DNA of 64,000 bases from assembly GCA_041399065.1 (NCBI GenBank), contig JAWKTN010000001.1, positions 310,001 through 374,000 of the forward strand. Direction: 5' to 3'. The DNA comes from JAGQPD01 sp020426865. Its GTDB lineage: Bacteria > Planctomycetota > Planctomycetia > Pirellulales > Pirellulaceae. Position numbers and translations under genes: made by a program. Below the pieces are notes generated by a model, which saw only the letters and a list, made by a program, of their open reading frames with translations, searched no databases and was not told the origin of the DNA. Position 1 is the stretch's first letter. Each line of letters starts with the position of its first letter. Shown here piece by piece: positions 53,193 through 62,019 of the stretch.

Positions 53193-53807
53193 ATGCGGAA
53201 TAGTCCGCCTGAAACCCGAGCCAGCTTGATTCTGCGTTTGCGGAACGCGGAGGTTATGGTGGCGTGGGAGGAATCCACCGGGCTCTATGGGGCAGCGGTG
53301 TTCCGGGTGGCTCGGCGGCGCGGTTTGCAGGCGGCGGATGCGGAGAATCTGGTTCAGGAAGTCCTACTGGCGGTAGCTCAGTCGGTGTCGCTTTCGATCG
53401 AACGTGACGATCGAGGCAGCTTTCATGCGTCGCTATTGCGAATCGCACACAACGAAGCTGTCGACATGCTCACCCAGCGAGCGACGCGCGGCGCATTGGG
53501 ACAGGATGGAGAACGAGGTCAGAAACTGCTCAATGCGGTTTATGTTCGCAATGATATCGCTTCGCTGATTGAACGAGAGTACCAGCGTGAACTGTTTCGC
53601 TGGGCCGCGGATCGAGTGCAGCAGCTTGTTTCCCCGCAAACGTGGCAGGCATTCTGTCTGACCGACTGCGAACCCGGTATTCGTGCGCGCTCGTCGTCGA
53701 TCGACAAGGATTCAACATTCGTTCCATTTCCGGCGCGATCATCAAGTACGAGTAGGAGTACCGCTGCGCTGAGTACGAGTACAGCGAAGTGCCACCCGCG
53801 CCTCTGA
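53193..53807 (+). pseudogene. ECF sigma factor, C-terminally truncated
   Basis: The first about 155 residues match the same planctomycete ECF family: TRASLILRLRNAEVMVAWEE, QAADAENLVQEVLLAVAQSV and FRWAADRVQQLVSPQTWQAF. After LTD at about 53666 the region-4 helix-turn-helix needed for -35 recognition is missing. The frame continues into a Ser/Arg-rich tail encoded by a dispersed repeat (GTACGAGTAC-type). The gene was probably cut by insertion of that repeat. Without region 4 it is unlikely to direct transcription. It lies divergent from the intact ECF-kinase pair. Confidence 0.75.
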
Positions 53808-54025
53808 CGATAGCGCGTCGTGCCTTGCGGCGTTGCCGCGATACGGCTGGGGACAGCCGTGGGACTTTGACAGAACGCCCGAAATCACGCGGTTGCAGCC
53901 AAATGATTTCGCTATCAGAAACCGCGAGATCCGCAACTCGCGTGAATTTCATCGCACTGGCTCTTTGCGACGCACGGGTGCCACCCAACGCGCCCTCGGT
54001 CCCGCTGTAACGCTCCGGTGTCACT

Positions 54026-54218
54026 CTTGGCCCCCTCGCCGGCTTGCCCGGCAGGAGCCACAGTTTGAAAGCTAGGGCGCCAATCGTTGTCACACCCGCA
54101 TTGTCCGAGGCGGTCGCCGCCGCAGGCGGCACCCGCCCGGGCCGGGGTGGTGAAGTCGCGGAACCGCTAGCCAACCAAACTGTGGCTCCTGCCGGGCAAG
54201 CCGGCGAGGGGGCCAAGG
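54026..54218. repeat. Inverted pair of a REP-like element
   Basis: A 41-bp element (core TGGCTCCTGCCGGGCAAGCC) is present on the minus strand at 54026-54076 and on the plus strand at 54178-54218, about 100 bp apart. A third copy lies at 57165-57219. The core itself is palindromic (GCCGGGCAAGCCGGC region), as in REP elements. Confidence 0.85.
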
Positions 54219-54695
54219 AACGACACAATGGTGATCCCGCTTTGCCATTCGCGGCAATATGCACAAACTCGCGGCTATTGCCAACTCGCTATGCCGTATG
54301 TGTGTCGGCCCTCCGGGCCTGGGCGCGGGGGAGCACGCCACCGGTGGCTTCGCCACCGGCAGACGTTGTTGTGGCCCTCCGGGCGGAAGGCCTTTGCATC
54401 GATAGAACGAACGCGACCTCGCGCTCGCCGTCCCTGGGCCGAAGGCCCTTTACAACTCCTGCCGGGCCCGAAGGGCCCGGTATCCGCGCCCCACGCCCCC
54501 AGGGCCGAAGGCCCGACACAAGTGTGTTACGTTCCAGCGCCGGGATCGTACTCGTACTCAGCGCAGCGGTACTCGTACTCGTACGCGCCCGTCGTCGATC
54601 GACAAGGGTTCAACGAGTATTCAGACAACGAGTATTCAGACACCCTACTTCAACGAGCGAGTATTCAGACACCCTGAGAAATCATGGGGGCAGGA

Positions 54696-54737
54696 GTTGT
54701 GGTTTGTTTTTGCAATTGTCAAGAAACAAACCACAAC
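54696..54737 (-). terminator. Perfect 14-bp hairpin downstream of the SUMF1-like gene
   Basis: GTTGTGGTTTGTTT (54696-54709) and its exact complement (54724-54737) flank a 14-base loop. It lies 52 bp beyond the stop of the minus-strand gene at 54789, the place for its terminator. No clear T-tract follows. Confidence 0.45.
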
Positions 54738-54788
54738 GCCTCACCCCATGCCTTCGTTCCAGCGGTCGCTCCGGCTGGACGATTCATT

Positions 54789-56504
54789 TCATTTCTTCGG
54801 CTCTAGAACGAGGCGAACGCCAATGACCAAATGGGGAGTCTGCCCACCGGCAGCGGCAACCGGAAAACGAAAATCGCTCGAATAGCGAAAGCAAGGGGGC
54901 TTATCGGCCAGTTGACGCATGCCGCGAACCACCCTCGCGTCCTTTCCCTGCGCAATCACTGGCAAGGAGGGATCGTCATTGCGGTTGTACAGATCCGAAC
55001 AGTACTCTCCGAAGACGCCCAGGATATCATGAAGTCCGAACTGGTTTGGCTCCGACTGACGCGTCCAGCGATTCGTGTTTCCACGATCTTCGCACACGTT
55101 GCGTGTCACCGGCGGCCCACCGACTCTGCCGGTGCACGCGAACTCCCATTCATCCTCGGTTGGCATCCGGTAGGCATAATTCGTGTCCCATCGGTTGAGC
55201 TGAGCGATAAATCTTGCGGCATCGTCCCAACAGTCAAAGTCTTGCGGGAACAATGGCTGATCCGACGGAGTCATTTCGGCCTGCGTAGTGGCCAAGCCCG
55301 CAGCTACCTTGAATTTTCGATATTGTTCATAAGTAACTTCGGTTTGTTGGATGCATATTCTCTCGGCCCGTCTTCCCGGCAGCGTCATTGGAATTGGCAC
55401 GAATTTCATGCCCAGCGCATTTTCGATCGTTTCCAGTTCTCGATTTTTTACATGAACGGCCTGTATTTTTGGCAGTGACTTGACGCCGCGCATCAGCTCC
55501 TGACACTCTGCGGTTGCGACCGGCCATCCCAGCAACTCGAGTTCCTTCACGGTCGAGTGCTGCTTCAGGACTTCAAGCGATTCTTTTACGGTGATCTCGC
55601 ACGCTTCCGAGCATGGCCCCAGACCGATGGACAAAGTGGCAGGCTGGAGCAGCAATTGGTTTGCATCTTGCACTGCGCCGCTGACTCGCACACAATGCGG
55701 CAAGGCGCTTACCTCACCTTGCGCGGCCTCTGGACCGTCCTGTCCCTGCGAGATTGCAATTCGAAACTGCGTGTCGCCCTCAAGCCTCAGCACAAACCGA
55801 CCATTTCTCTTGATGTCCAGCGTATCGCTTCGAAATTCGATTCGTTCGGCTGCCGCCGGCAGCGAGATTCGCATCGGAATGTCAATCCCGGTAGGCAGAC
55901 CGGAGATTACGACTTTGCCGTCTTCGCCCGATGCCGCCCCAATGTCGTGGTCCAAAACCAGCGTGTGTGCAGTTGCGTCTGTCTGGGGAGCGGCGGAAAT
56001 CGTGATGGGGAGCGGCTCCGACTTCGTGAAGGTATAGTTTCGATTGATGGTTGGAGCTGGGCCGATCGGTGGATTCGAAAACATCTGCAGTGACAATGTG
56101 GATTCTGAATTCAGCCATCGGTCAAGAGAGTCACCCACACGCAAGACTACCGTAGCCGGTGAGATCGCTCCACCTTCCAGTCGAAATCGATGTGTCTCGG
56201 CGTTTCTCTGCTCTCGGTGCGTGTCGAGCCAAAGCCGCATTCGCGGGTACTTGTTGAAGTTGGGTGTATCGCTTGGCGGAACGAAGACAAAACATCCTTG
56301 GACGGGTTGCTCGGCCTGTTGGCCTTTTCTCTCGCCGCGCTCATGGTGCCGCGCATCGCTGACAACCACAAAAGTCGCCGCTGCCACATTCTGCTCCTGC
56401 GCCTCGACTCGGGGTATCGCAAAGGCAACGACAACTGCGTAGCTGCCGACACAAAAGGAAGGCACCGACGCTAGGCAATTCTGATTTAGTTTCTGAATAC
56501 TCAT
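54789..56504 (-). CDS. Secreted protein with C-terminal SUMF1/FGE-type domain
   Basis: 571 residues from MSIQKLNQNCLASVPSFCVG, a possible signal peptide. A beta-rich region of about 300 residues and an Leu-rich segment (EVLKQHSTVKELELLGWPVA) precede a formylglycine-generating-enzyme-type domain (about 370-570): TEVTYEQYRKFKVAAG, YRMPTEDEWEFACTGR, FGLHDILGVFGEYCSDLYN, ARVVRGMRQLADKP, IGVRLV. The active-site cysteine pair of true FGE is not evident, so it is probably one of the many non-catalytic SUMF1-like proteins. Whether it activates the sulfatase at 23 kb cannot be said. It is flanked on both sides by repeats. Confidence 0.75.
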   Translation of the reverse strand: MSIQKLNQNCLASVPSFCVGSYAVVVAFAIPRVEAQEQNVAAATFVVVSDARHHERGERKGQQAEQPVQGCFVFVPPSDTPNFNKYPRMRLWLDTHREQRNAETHRFRLEGGAISPATVVLRVGDSLDRWLNSESTLSLQMFSNPPIGPAPTINRNYTFTKSEPLPITISAAPQTDATAHTLVLDHDIGAASGEDGKVVISGLPTGIDIPMRISLPAAAERIEFRSDTLDIKRNGRFVLRLEGDTQFRIAISQGQDGPEAAQGEVSALPHCVRVSGAVQDANQLLLQPATLSIGLGPCSEACEITVKESLEVLKQHSTVKELELLGWPVATAECQELMRGVKSLPKIQAVHVKNRELETIENALGMKFVPIPMTLPGRRAERICIQQTEVTYEQYRKFKVAAGLATTQAEMTPSDQPLFPQDFDCWDDAARFIAQLNRWDTNYAYRMPTEDEWEFACTGRVGGPPVTRNVCEDRGNTNRWTRQSEPNQFGLHDILGVFGEYCSDLYNRNDDPSLPVIAQGKDARVVRGMRQLADKPPCFRYSSDFRFPVAAAGGQTPHLVIGVRLVLEPKK

Positions 56505-56738
56505 CAGGTCCAGTTTACTCAATTTCGACAGGGCGTGCCGAGGTCCCTGAGCAAAAATCTAAAGCTCTCGACAGGCAGTCCGTCCGCCGTGTGCAGCGTT
56601 GCCACCTGCTCCCTCGCGGCGTCGGATCGAGGTGGCTTCGCAACGATGGATGGCCTAGCTGCTTCAGCGGCAGCACGCTGGACGGGAATTTTGAAGTTAC
56701 GAGTCTCGTCAAGCGGAGTGGATCAAACAGCCGTTCGA

Positions 56739-56910
56739 CCAGACGTGCTACATGACGAGGGCAACAGGGCAGTGGCGGTATCGTATACCGCGAGGCGTTT
56801 AACTTAATTCGCCAGTCCACCCTGGTCTTTTGTGACACGTGAGAATTAGACGATGGTCAACAGCCGCCTCTCTCGGACAACGCCAAGCACCCTAACAAGA
56901 CACGTTCTGC
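56739..56910. repeat. Dispersed 172-bp repeat, copy 2 (contains a MITE half)
   Basis: Partner of 46799-46970, same length and no gaps. The protein-like part reads HDEGNRAVAVSYTARRLT followed by a stop; the MITE-derived half starts near 56822. Confidence 0.85.
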
Positions 56911-57164
56911 CAAAGTTCCACGGCTGTCCCCAGCCGTATCGCGGCAACGCCGCAACGCGCGACGCGCTGGCAGCGGACACCCTCATGCCACTTCGTCGTG
57001 CTCGATGATTTCGCCAGTCACGGAACGAATGTTGAACTCTGTCGACCGACCTCGAACGACTACGAGTACGGCGACGTCACGTACGAGTACCATCCCGGCG
57101 CAGGACAGTACCACACATGTGTCTTGGCGGCGTTGACAGGTGCCGCGAGTTTGTAGATTTTGAT

Positions 57165-57219
57165 CCTAGCTTTCAAACTGTGGCTCCTGCCGGGCAAGCC
57201 GGCGAGAGGGCCAAGAGTG
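57165..57219 (+). repeat. REP-like element, third copy
   Basis: Shares CCTAGCTTTCAAACTGTGGC and the palindromic core with the pair at 54026-54218; matches the 54026 copy over about 50 bp with one substitution in the core. Confidence 0.85.
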
Positions 57220-57293
57220 TTACATTCGCGGCACAGCTGAGCCGAGAACGCGTCGGGCGCCACCCGTGCGCCAATAGGAGCCAGTCCGCAATT

Positions 57294-57351
57294 AGGGTGT
57301 CTGAAACACGTGTCAGGGTGTCTGAAACACGTGTCAGGGTGTCTGAAACTC
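57294..57351. repeat. 21-bp tandem repeat
   Basis: Two perfect units AGGGTGTCTGAAACACGTGTC and a partial third. Each unit has an internal palindrome ACACGTGT. A related sequence (GAGTATTCAGACACCC) is repeated near 54617-54675 in opposite sense. Confidence 0.85.
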
Positions 57352-57646
57352 GTCGGGTCGCTACTGCGGCAAGGCCTGTGGTTCCACGGCGGCGTCTCGA
57401 AGAACCATTTCGGCGTCCACAATCCTGTCGACATCTCAGCCCTCACGTTCTAAGCCACGTTCTAAGCCAGCCTTCCGTCGCGAACGCGGAGTGAGGAGCT
57501 ACCGTAATTGAGAGGATTGACAACCAACTCACGCGAGTAGACAATCGTAGATTCCTTTGTATACCCTGCACGTGTCGACCTTTGTCGCGACACAACTCGC
57601 ATCCCTGCGTGGCACGCGGTGGTTCAAGTATTGAGGAGGCCCACTC

Positions 57647-58288
57647 ATGGTTTCAAATCGGCGGTACCTCGCGTTGGTGGCAATATGGTGCTTCTGCCAA
57701 CCACAGATTGCGCGGTGCGAGTCAATTGTTGGGCTATTCAGTACCGGCGTTGACGATGTTGGCAAAGTTCTTCTTGATGGCCAGGTCGACTTGCACTACG
57801 AGATCGACGGCGGTTTCTTGCCGTCCTATGCCATCGCAAAGGCACCCGCGTGGGCCGAACCGCCGGCGAACGCCTCTTGGATTGGCCCCTCCAGTTCAAC
57901 GGAAAACGACCCGGTCCGTACCTATTCTTATACAACATCGTTTATACTGAATGGGTTCGATCCAGACACAGCCACCATCACTGGCAATTGGGCGACAGAC
58001 AACGACGCCCACATCTACCTCAACGGCCTCTACACTGGAAATTCCAAGGACATTTTCGGCTACGAGACGCTTGCCCCTTTTAGTATTACAAAGGGATTTG
58101 TTCCAGGCCTCAACGTGTTAGAAATTCGCGTCAACAACTATCCAAGCGCCAGAGATAACCCGACAGCTCTGTTGTTATCGGACGTCGAAGGTCATGCCGC
58201 GCCTGTTCCTGAGCCGCACAGTTGGAGCCTGTTATTGGCAAGTATCACTGCGTTAACTTGGCGACGCGGATGTGCATCGAATGCTTGA
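57647..58288 (+). CDS. Secreted PEP-CTERM protein
   Basis: 213 residues from MVSNRRYLALVAIWCFCQPQ, a signal peptide with GAGGAGG seven bases before the ATG. The mature part is a beta-sandwich-like domain (FILNGFDPDTATITGNWATD, NDAHIYLNGLYTGN, FVPGLNVLEIRVNNYP), similar to galactose-binding-like folds in other PEP-CTERM proteins. The tail VPEPHSWSLLLASITALTW plus RRGCASNA is a PEP-CTERM signal. The last codons overlap a copy of the GGTTCGAGGTATT repeat family just downstream. It stands alone between repeat blocks. Confidence 0.88.
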   Translation: MVSNRRYLALVAIWCFCQPQIARCESIVGLFSTGVDDVGKVLLDGQVDLHYEIDGGFLPSYAIAKAPAWAEPPANASWIGPSSSTENDPVRTYSYTTSFILNGFDPDTATITGNWATDNDAHIYLNGLYTGNSKDIFGYETLAPFSITKGFVPGLNVLEIRVNNYPSARDNPTALLLSDVEGHAAPVPEPHSWSLLLASITALTWRRGCASNA

Positions 58289-58490
58289 TGGTTCGAGGTA
58301 TTCGAGCAAGTGGCGCAGGCACGCTATCCAGAGCGGGGAGATGTGCGGGCAGACCCTATGCCGGTGCATTTTTTTGCTTTTGCCGTGCTCGCAGCGATAC
58401 GAATCTGGAATCGAACGCTTGAATACGTTCGCTGGTTCGAACGACAACATAGTCCTCTCGAACGGACACGTCGCATTGCGATCATCATTA

Positions 58491-59057
58491 ATGCAACGTG
58501 TCACGCATCGTCGCAACTACGACACCAAAGAGTACTGCGGCGCTAACCGCAAGAAGTCCGTCACGCAGAGCGAATTGGCGTGTTGGATCATCAATGAAGC
58601 ACCGGTGTCTAAGGACGCCGACGTGACGGTGCTTTTGGATCCCAACCGCAACTACTCCACCAGCAGCCATCTGCGCGCGCCTACGAAAGAAGGCACACCG
58701 GTGATCACGTCCACGTTGGACTGGCCTGAAGATGAGTTCGCTACGTTAGAGCTCGATGTGAAAAGCGAGAAGCTTGCCTTGTTTCGTCGACGGCATGTCG
58801 ACAACCTTCGCGTGAAAAAGACAATTCGACGATATGTGGTCGCTACGCGCCCCGCAGACGTTTCCAAACTGGAAAACTGTCTGATCGTGGCGTCGTATAT
58901 AGAAGATCCCACCATCGAACTCGTCGAGGGTGAATCGCCAATCTGCAGTGCCCATCGAGCAAAGATGGTCGAGCGACGACAAAATGGACAAGAAGATGCC
59001 CAGCCGCTGGCATGGCTGTGTGCTCGCCTGCACGCACACAACTCTTTCGGCGCGTGA
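58491..59057 (+). CDS. Hypothetical protein, possibly frameshifted near its end
   Basis: 188 residues from MQRVTHRRNYDTKEYCGANR. No domain recognised. The middle looks protein-like (TLDWPEDEFATLELDVKSEK, TIRRYVVATRPADVSKLENC). In the next frame a second coding-like stretch continues to 59232 (TLSAREVVERYMDLLMTVFL, LDDLIAETHGRYFMIQRIIG), overlapping the end of the first. A +1/-1 shift near 59030 would join them into one gene of about 245 residues. The frame is open upstream to 58272 through a dispersed repeat. No ribosome binding site is evident. Confidence 0.3.
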   Translation: MQRVTHRRNYDTKEYCGANRKKSVTQSELACWIINEAPVSKDADVTVLLDPNRNYSTSSHLRAPTKEGTPVITSTLDWPEDEFATLELDVKSEKLALFRRRHVDNLRVKKTIRRYVVATRPADVSKLENCLIVASYIEDPTIELVEGESPICSAHRAKMVERRQNGQEDAQPLAWLCARLHAHNSFGA

Positions 59058-59305
59058 GGTGGTAGAGCGATACATGGACCTGCTAATGACGGTATTTCTG
59101 TCATTGGAAAAGCAGCGTCTTGATGACTTGATTGCCGAGACACATGGCCGATACTTCATGATCCAAAGAATCATTGGCGGATCACCGATCGGGTGCGAAG
59201 ATTCGAAGCCTGGACGCAGCGTTTCAACGTGAATTACATCGAGCAACGTCGGAAAACTAGGAGCGGACGGCAAGCACTTCTACGACGACTAGCCGAGGCC
59301 CCCTT

Positions 59306-60919
59306 TCACTTTGTGTCAACAACGTAATGCTGTGGATTGAATTCCTCCAGAGGCAATAAGTGTTCAAAGTCTAAGCGATAGTAGTAGTGTGTCTTGATCG
59401 AGTCTCCCCGTTCAACGGTGCGAATCGCATGTGTCGGAAACCAGATCTTGCTTGGGGTTTGCACGGCTTTGATAATCTCGAAAGTATCCGCTGTCCCATC
59501 CCACAGTGTTTGCGATTCGTGAATCACAAGATGGCCGCGTGTCGGATCGACCCGTTTGCGAGTCTCCATGATTGTGGTTGCTAGGAATTCGCCACGGCCC
59601 TCTACGATGGGCAGTAGATTCCTGATGCATAACTCAAGCTGTGAGTTTCCGTGTACGTCGCCGACAAGTTCGCAAACATGGCCGCGTGCGCCGATATCCG
59701 CGATCGTTCTGGCAACAACATGTGGCGTCACGTTCCGGTACGGGATGATGTCGGCTTCGAAAGTATTAGCAGCTCGAATCCGATACGCGTTTCCATCGCT
59801 CTGCCCCTCGAACGTCGTCTTCTTCCGACCGTTTGCCAGTGACAGGGGACGCCACGACACCAGTTGTGGGTTGTCCATAATCAACGTCGCAACCTCTTCA
59901 GGCGGCTTCCCCTGCAACGGCGGGAGAAGCGAGTTGGCGTTTTGCTTCACCAGCACCGAGTTATCTCGCTTACCAACCAACGATACATCTCCGGGTCCGT
60001 AGTGGAACACGTCTGGATGGCTAGTTGTGACGACGACGGCACGATAAGAATCAAAACGATCGATCGCATCGGAGATCTGCGACGCCACCTGCTTGATTTC
60101 GGCAGAGGGAACGGAATCGCATAGGTTAATCGACCGGTCGACACCGAGTTCATAAATACTGGCAGGACTATGGTCTGGATACTCCCACTTCTCTTGAAAC
60201 GTTCTCGTCTCGTTTCCACGACGAATGACGACTTTGGAGCTCTGCGGTAAACCAGACTCATTGAGCAGCGAGACCTCTGCCTGAATCTTCGTCGCACGTT
60301 GGCGATCGACTGCCTCAATTACCAGGCGGGAGCCCGAGGCATCGGACAGCAGCTTGGATTCGGTTATCTCCATTCCTGGTCGTTTGGAGATGGCCTTTCC
60401 TTTTGCCAGTTCGACGAACATCTGCACCAAATCAACTGACAGTGGCGAACCGGGCTGACTGGACGGAAACCGAACGAGCATCCCACTTTTTCGATGAAAG
60501 GTGTCGACCGTCCCCTGCTGGGCGTTTCGGTAAGTAATCCGTTCGGAATCCACCCTTGCCGTGGCATCCAAGTCGAGCATGTTCCAGGATTCGACGGGCT
60601 TGTCCCCTTCCAGTCGCGTGCGTTTGATGCACGGTTTGCCTTGTATCGCGTTGGCAATTCGATCGACCGCGTAGGACGTGCGAAGGTCAAATGCAGCGTA
60701 TCGAGCCAGCATCGCGACAGCAAGTGTGGCTGCAATCCGCAGGCTCCATTTCGCCAGATCGTAGCGACGTGACTCGCGATTGATGCGCTTTGGCGGGCGT
60801 TGCCGTAGTCGATCAATGAATCCAGCAACTTGTTCTGCGGGCGCTTCAGCTGTGGCGACAGAATGAACAGCCGCCTGCAATGTAGCCGAAAAGTGGTCGT
60901 CGTAGGGTTGGTCATTCAT
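59306..60919 (-). CDS. Membrane protein partner of ECF sigma factor (anti-sigma-like)
   Basis: 537 residues from MNDQPYDDHFSATLQAAVHS. The ATG overlaps the ECF sigma stop as TGATG, so translation is coupled. A cytoplasmic N-terminal part of about 65 residues is followed by one membrane helix (LAKWSLRIAATLAVAMLARY, about 69-88) and a long extracytoplasmic beta-rich part. This layout and position are those of planctomycete anti-sigma-type proteins, but no zinc-finger (H-x3-C-x2-C) is seen at the N-terminus, so the sigma-binding mode is unknown. Confidence 0.72.
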   Translation of the reverse strand: MNDQPYDDHFSATLQAAVHSVATAEAPAEQVAGFIDRLRQRPPKRINRESRRYDLAKWSLRIAATLAVAMLARYAAFDLRTSYAVDRIANAIQGKPCIKRTRLEGDKPVESWNMLDLDATARVDSERITYRNAQQGTVDTFHRKSGMLVRFPSSQPGSPLSVDLVQMFVELAKGKAISKRPGMEITESKLLSDASGSRLVIEAVDRQRATKIQAEVSLLNESGLPQSSKVVIRRGNETRTFQEKWEYPDHSPASIYELGVDRSINLCDSVPSAEIKQVASQISDAIDRFDSYRAVVVTTSHPDVFHYGPGDVSLVGKRDNSVLVKQNANSLLPPLQGKPPEEVATLIMDNPQLVSWRPLSLANGRKKTTFEGQSDGNAYRIRAANTFEADIIPYRNVTPHVVARTIADIGARGHVCELVGDVHGNSQLELCIRNLLPIVEGRGEFLATTIMETRKRVDPTRGHLVIHESQTLWDGTADTFEIIKAVQTPSKIWFPTHAIRTVERGDSIKTHYYYRLDFEHLLPLEEFNPQHYVVDTK

Positions 60920-61413
60920 CAGTTTGTCCTTTCGCAATAGTCGGCCAAGTCGTATTCCAACTGAGTCCGCGCCTTATGAATTGCGGTTGAAACTGCCGAA
61001 TCAGTGATGCCCATGACTGCGGCAATTTCCTTGTTCGGCAGCGATTCGAAGTAACGTAGCGAGAACGCTTCACGCTGCCGTTCCGGCAAGTTTGCCACTG
61101 CCGTCCGCAAAACTCTGTCCAGTTCGGCAGCCCCTACCACGAGATCCGGCGTCGGTTCATTTCCATTCAGATCGAAACCATCGAAGTTGACGGTTCTTCG
61201 CTGCTTGAGTCGGTCCAACGACCGACAGACCGCCAATCGCTTGAGCCACGCTTCCCACGAGTTGACGGTCATTGAATCGCGAGTCGTCCAGGCGTAGGTG
61301 AAGACATCTTGAACAACATCTTCGGCATCTTCGGTCTGGCGCAAGATCCGCCATGCAACACGATAAACGGCTGGTCCGAATCGCTCGATTAGTTGGGACC
61401 AGGATTCGCTCAC
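60919..61413 (-). CDS. ECF RNA polymerase sigma factor
   Basis: 164 residues. Region 2: FGPAVYRVAWRILRQTEDAE and DVVQDVFTYAW. Region 4: LPERQREAFSLRYFESLPNK followed by the helix-turn-helix EIAAVMGITDSAVSTAIHKA. The short length is normal for the class. Its stop overlaps the start of the membrane partner gene. The family type differs from the kinase-linked ECF factor at 52.3 kb. Confidence 0.94.
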   Translation of the reverse strand: MSESWSQLIERFGPAVYRVAWRILRQTEDAEDVVQDVFTYAWTTRDSMTVNSWEAWLKRLAVCRSLDRLKQRRTVNFDGFDLNGNEPTPDLVVGAAELDRVLRTAVANLPERQREAFSLRYFESLPNKEIAAVMGITDSAVSTAIHKARTQLEYDLADYCERTN

Positions 61414-61954
61414 AGTTTGATCTCGTTGGATACGGCGTCGGACACAGGTTGCACACCATGTAGTCGACAGCGGACGGTGATTGTCACCATTTTTTCACGT
61501 TGGATTGGGCAGTTGGTAGGAGGGCAAACACAACGCCAGAAAACACAACGCCAGAAGACAACGCCAGACACTCTAACCCGACAACGCTCTAACCCGACAA
61601 CGGTCGCGAGCCGTGTCGCCGTGCCCCGGGGCCGAGTAGCGGCTCGGTCGGCGTGCCCTTAGCAAGCTAAGGCGATTCGCCGATACCTTGGGACAGCGAC
61701 TTGAGATCCGTTTTGCGCGGGAAGAAGGAGCTAATTGCTGTCGTTCCAGCATCGGACGCCGATGAGGTGATCGCGCCAGACGAATACGGGATAGTCTTCC
61801 GTGAAGGGTGTTCGTACATCGACTTCCTTGATTTCTCTTCGCAAGGAGCGCTACATGAGGCGGTCGAAGTTGCGCATGCAGCGCCCGTTCCGCTTCTGCA
61901 CGCCCACGTCTCCGCCATGAGGGGCAACGACGAACAGAGACACACAGGCTCCCC
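61414..61954. other. Non-coding region with short tandem repeats
   Basis: About 540 bp. It holds three copies of ACAACGCCAGAA (about 61529-61567) and two of CTCTAACCCGACAACG (about 61573-61604). ORFs on both strands at 61573-61989 have no domain or start signal. One plus-strand frame (61701-61961) looks slightly protein-like (VVPASDADEVIAPDEYGIVF) but I cannot support it. Confidence 0.45.
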
Positions 61955-62019
61955 GTGGTGAGGTTCCGGGAGAGGCGGCCAATGACCAAACTCTAATTCT
62001 TAAGCATCACAAAGCACTA
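61955..62019. mobile_element. MITE remnant, right half
   Basis: The sequence up to CATCACAAAGCACTA is the right half of a MITE of the 31714 family (compare CTCTAATTCTTAAGCATCAC with the intact element). Its terminal TA is the target site used by the adjoining IS630 element. Confidence 0.8.

Larger units (their letters stand above)
53692..54788. other. Repeat mosaic without genes
   Basis: About 1.1 kb built of dispersed repeats. CGTCGTCGATCGACAAGG occurs at both ends (53692 and about 54590). A GTACGAGTAC-rich block at about 53742-53785 reappears inverted at 54547-54590. At 53813-53873 there is a block that returns inverted at 56914-56968 (core CGGCGTTGCCGCGATACGGC). The long frames across it are GC-rich and non-conserved (proline and arginine rich), so I call no gene. 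Confidence 0.7.
56505..57646. other. Repeat-rich region between genes
   Basis: About 1.1 kb without a convincing gene. It contains the second 172-bp repeat (56739-56910), the inverted partner of the block at 53813 (56914-56968), a GTACGAGTAC stretch near 57060-57095, a REP-like copy (57165-57219) and a 21-bp tandem repeat (57294-57351). The last 40 bp hold the GAGGAGG site of the PEP-CTERM gene. Confidence 0.7.

Noticed and set aside
54044..54826. Plus-strand 260-aa ORF
   Set aside because: Crosses several dispersed repeats and is Pro/Arg/Ala-rich; artefact of GC-rich repeats.
61573..61989. ORFs on both strands upstream of IS630
   Set aside because: Arg/Ser-rich, no start signal, partly MITE sequence.
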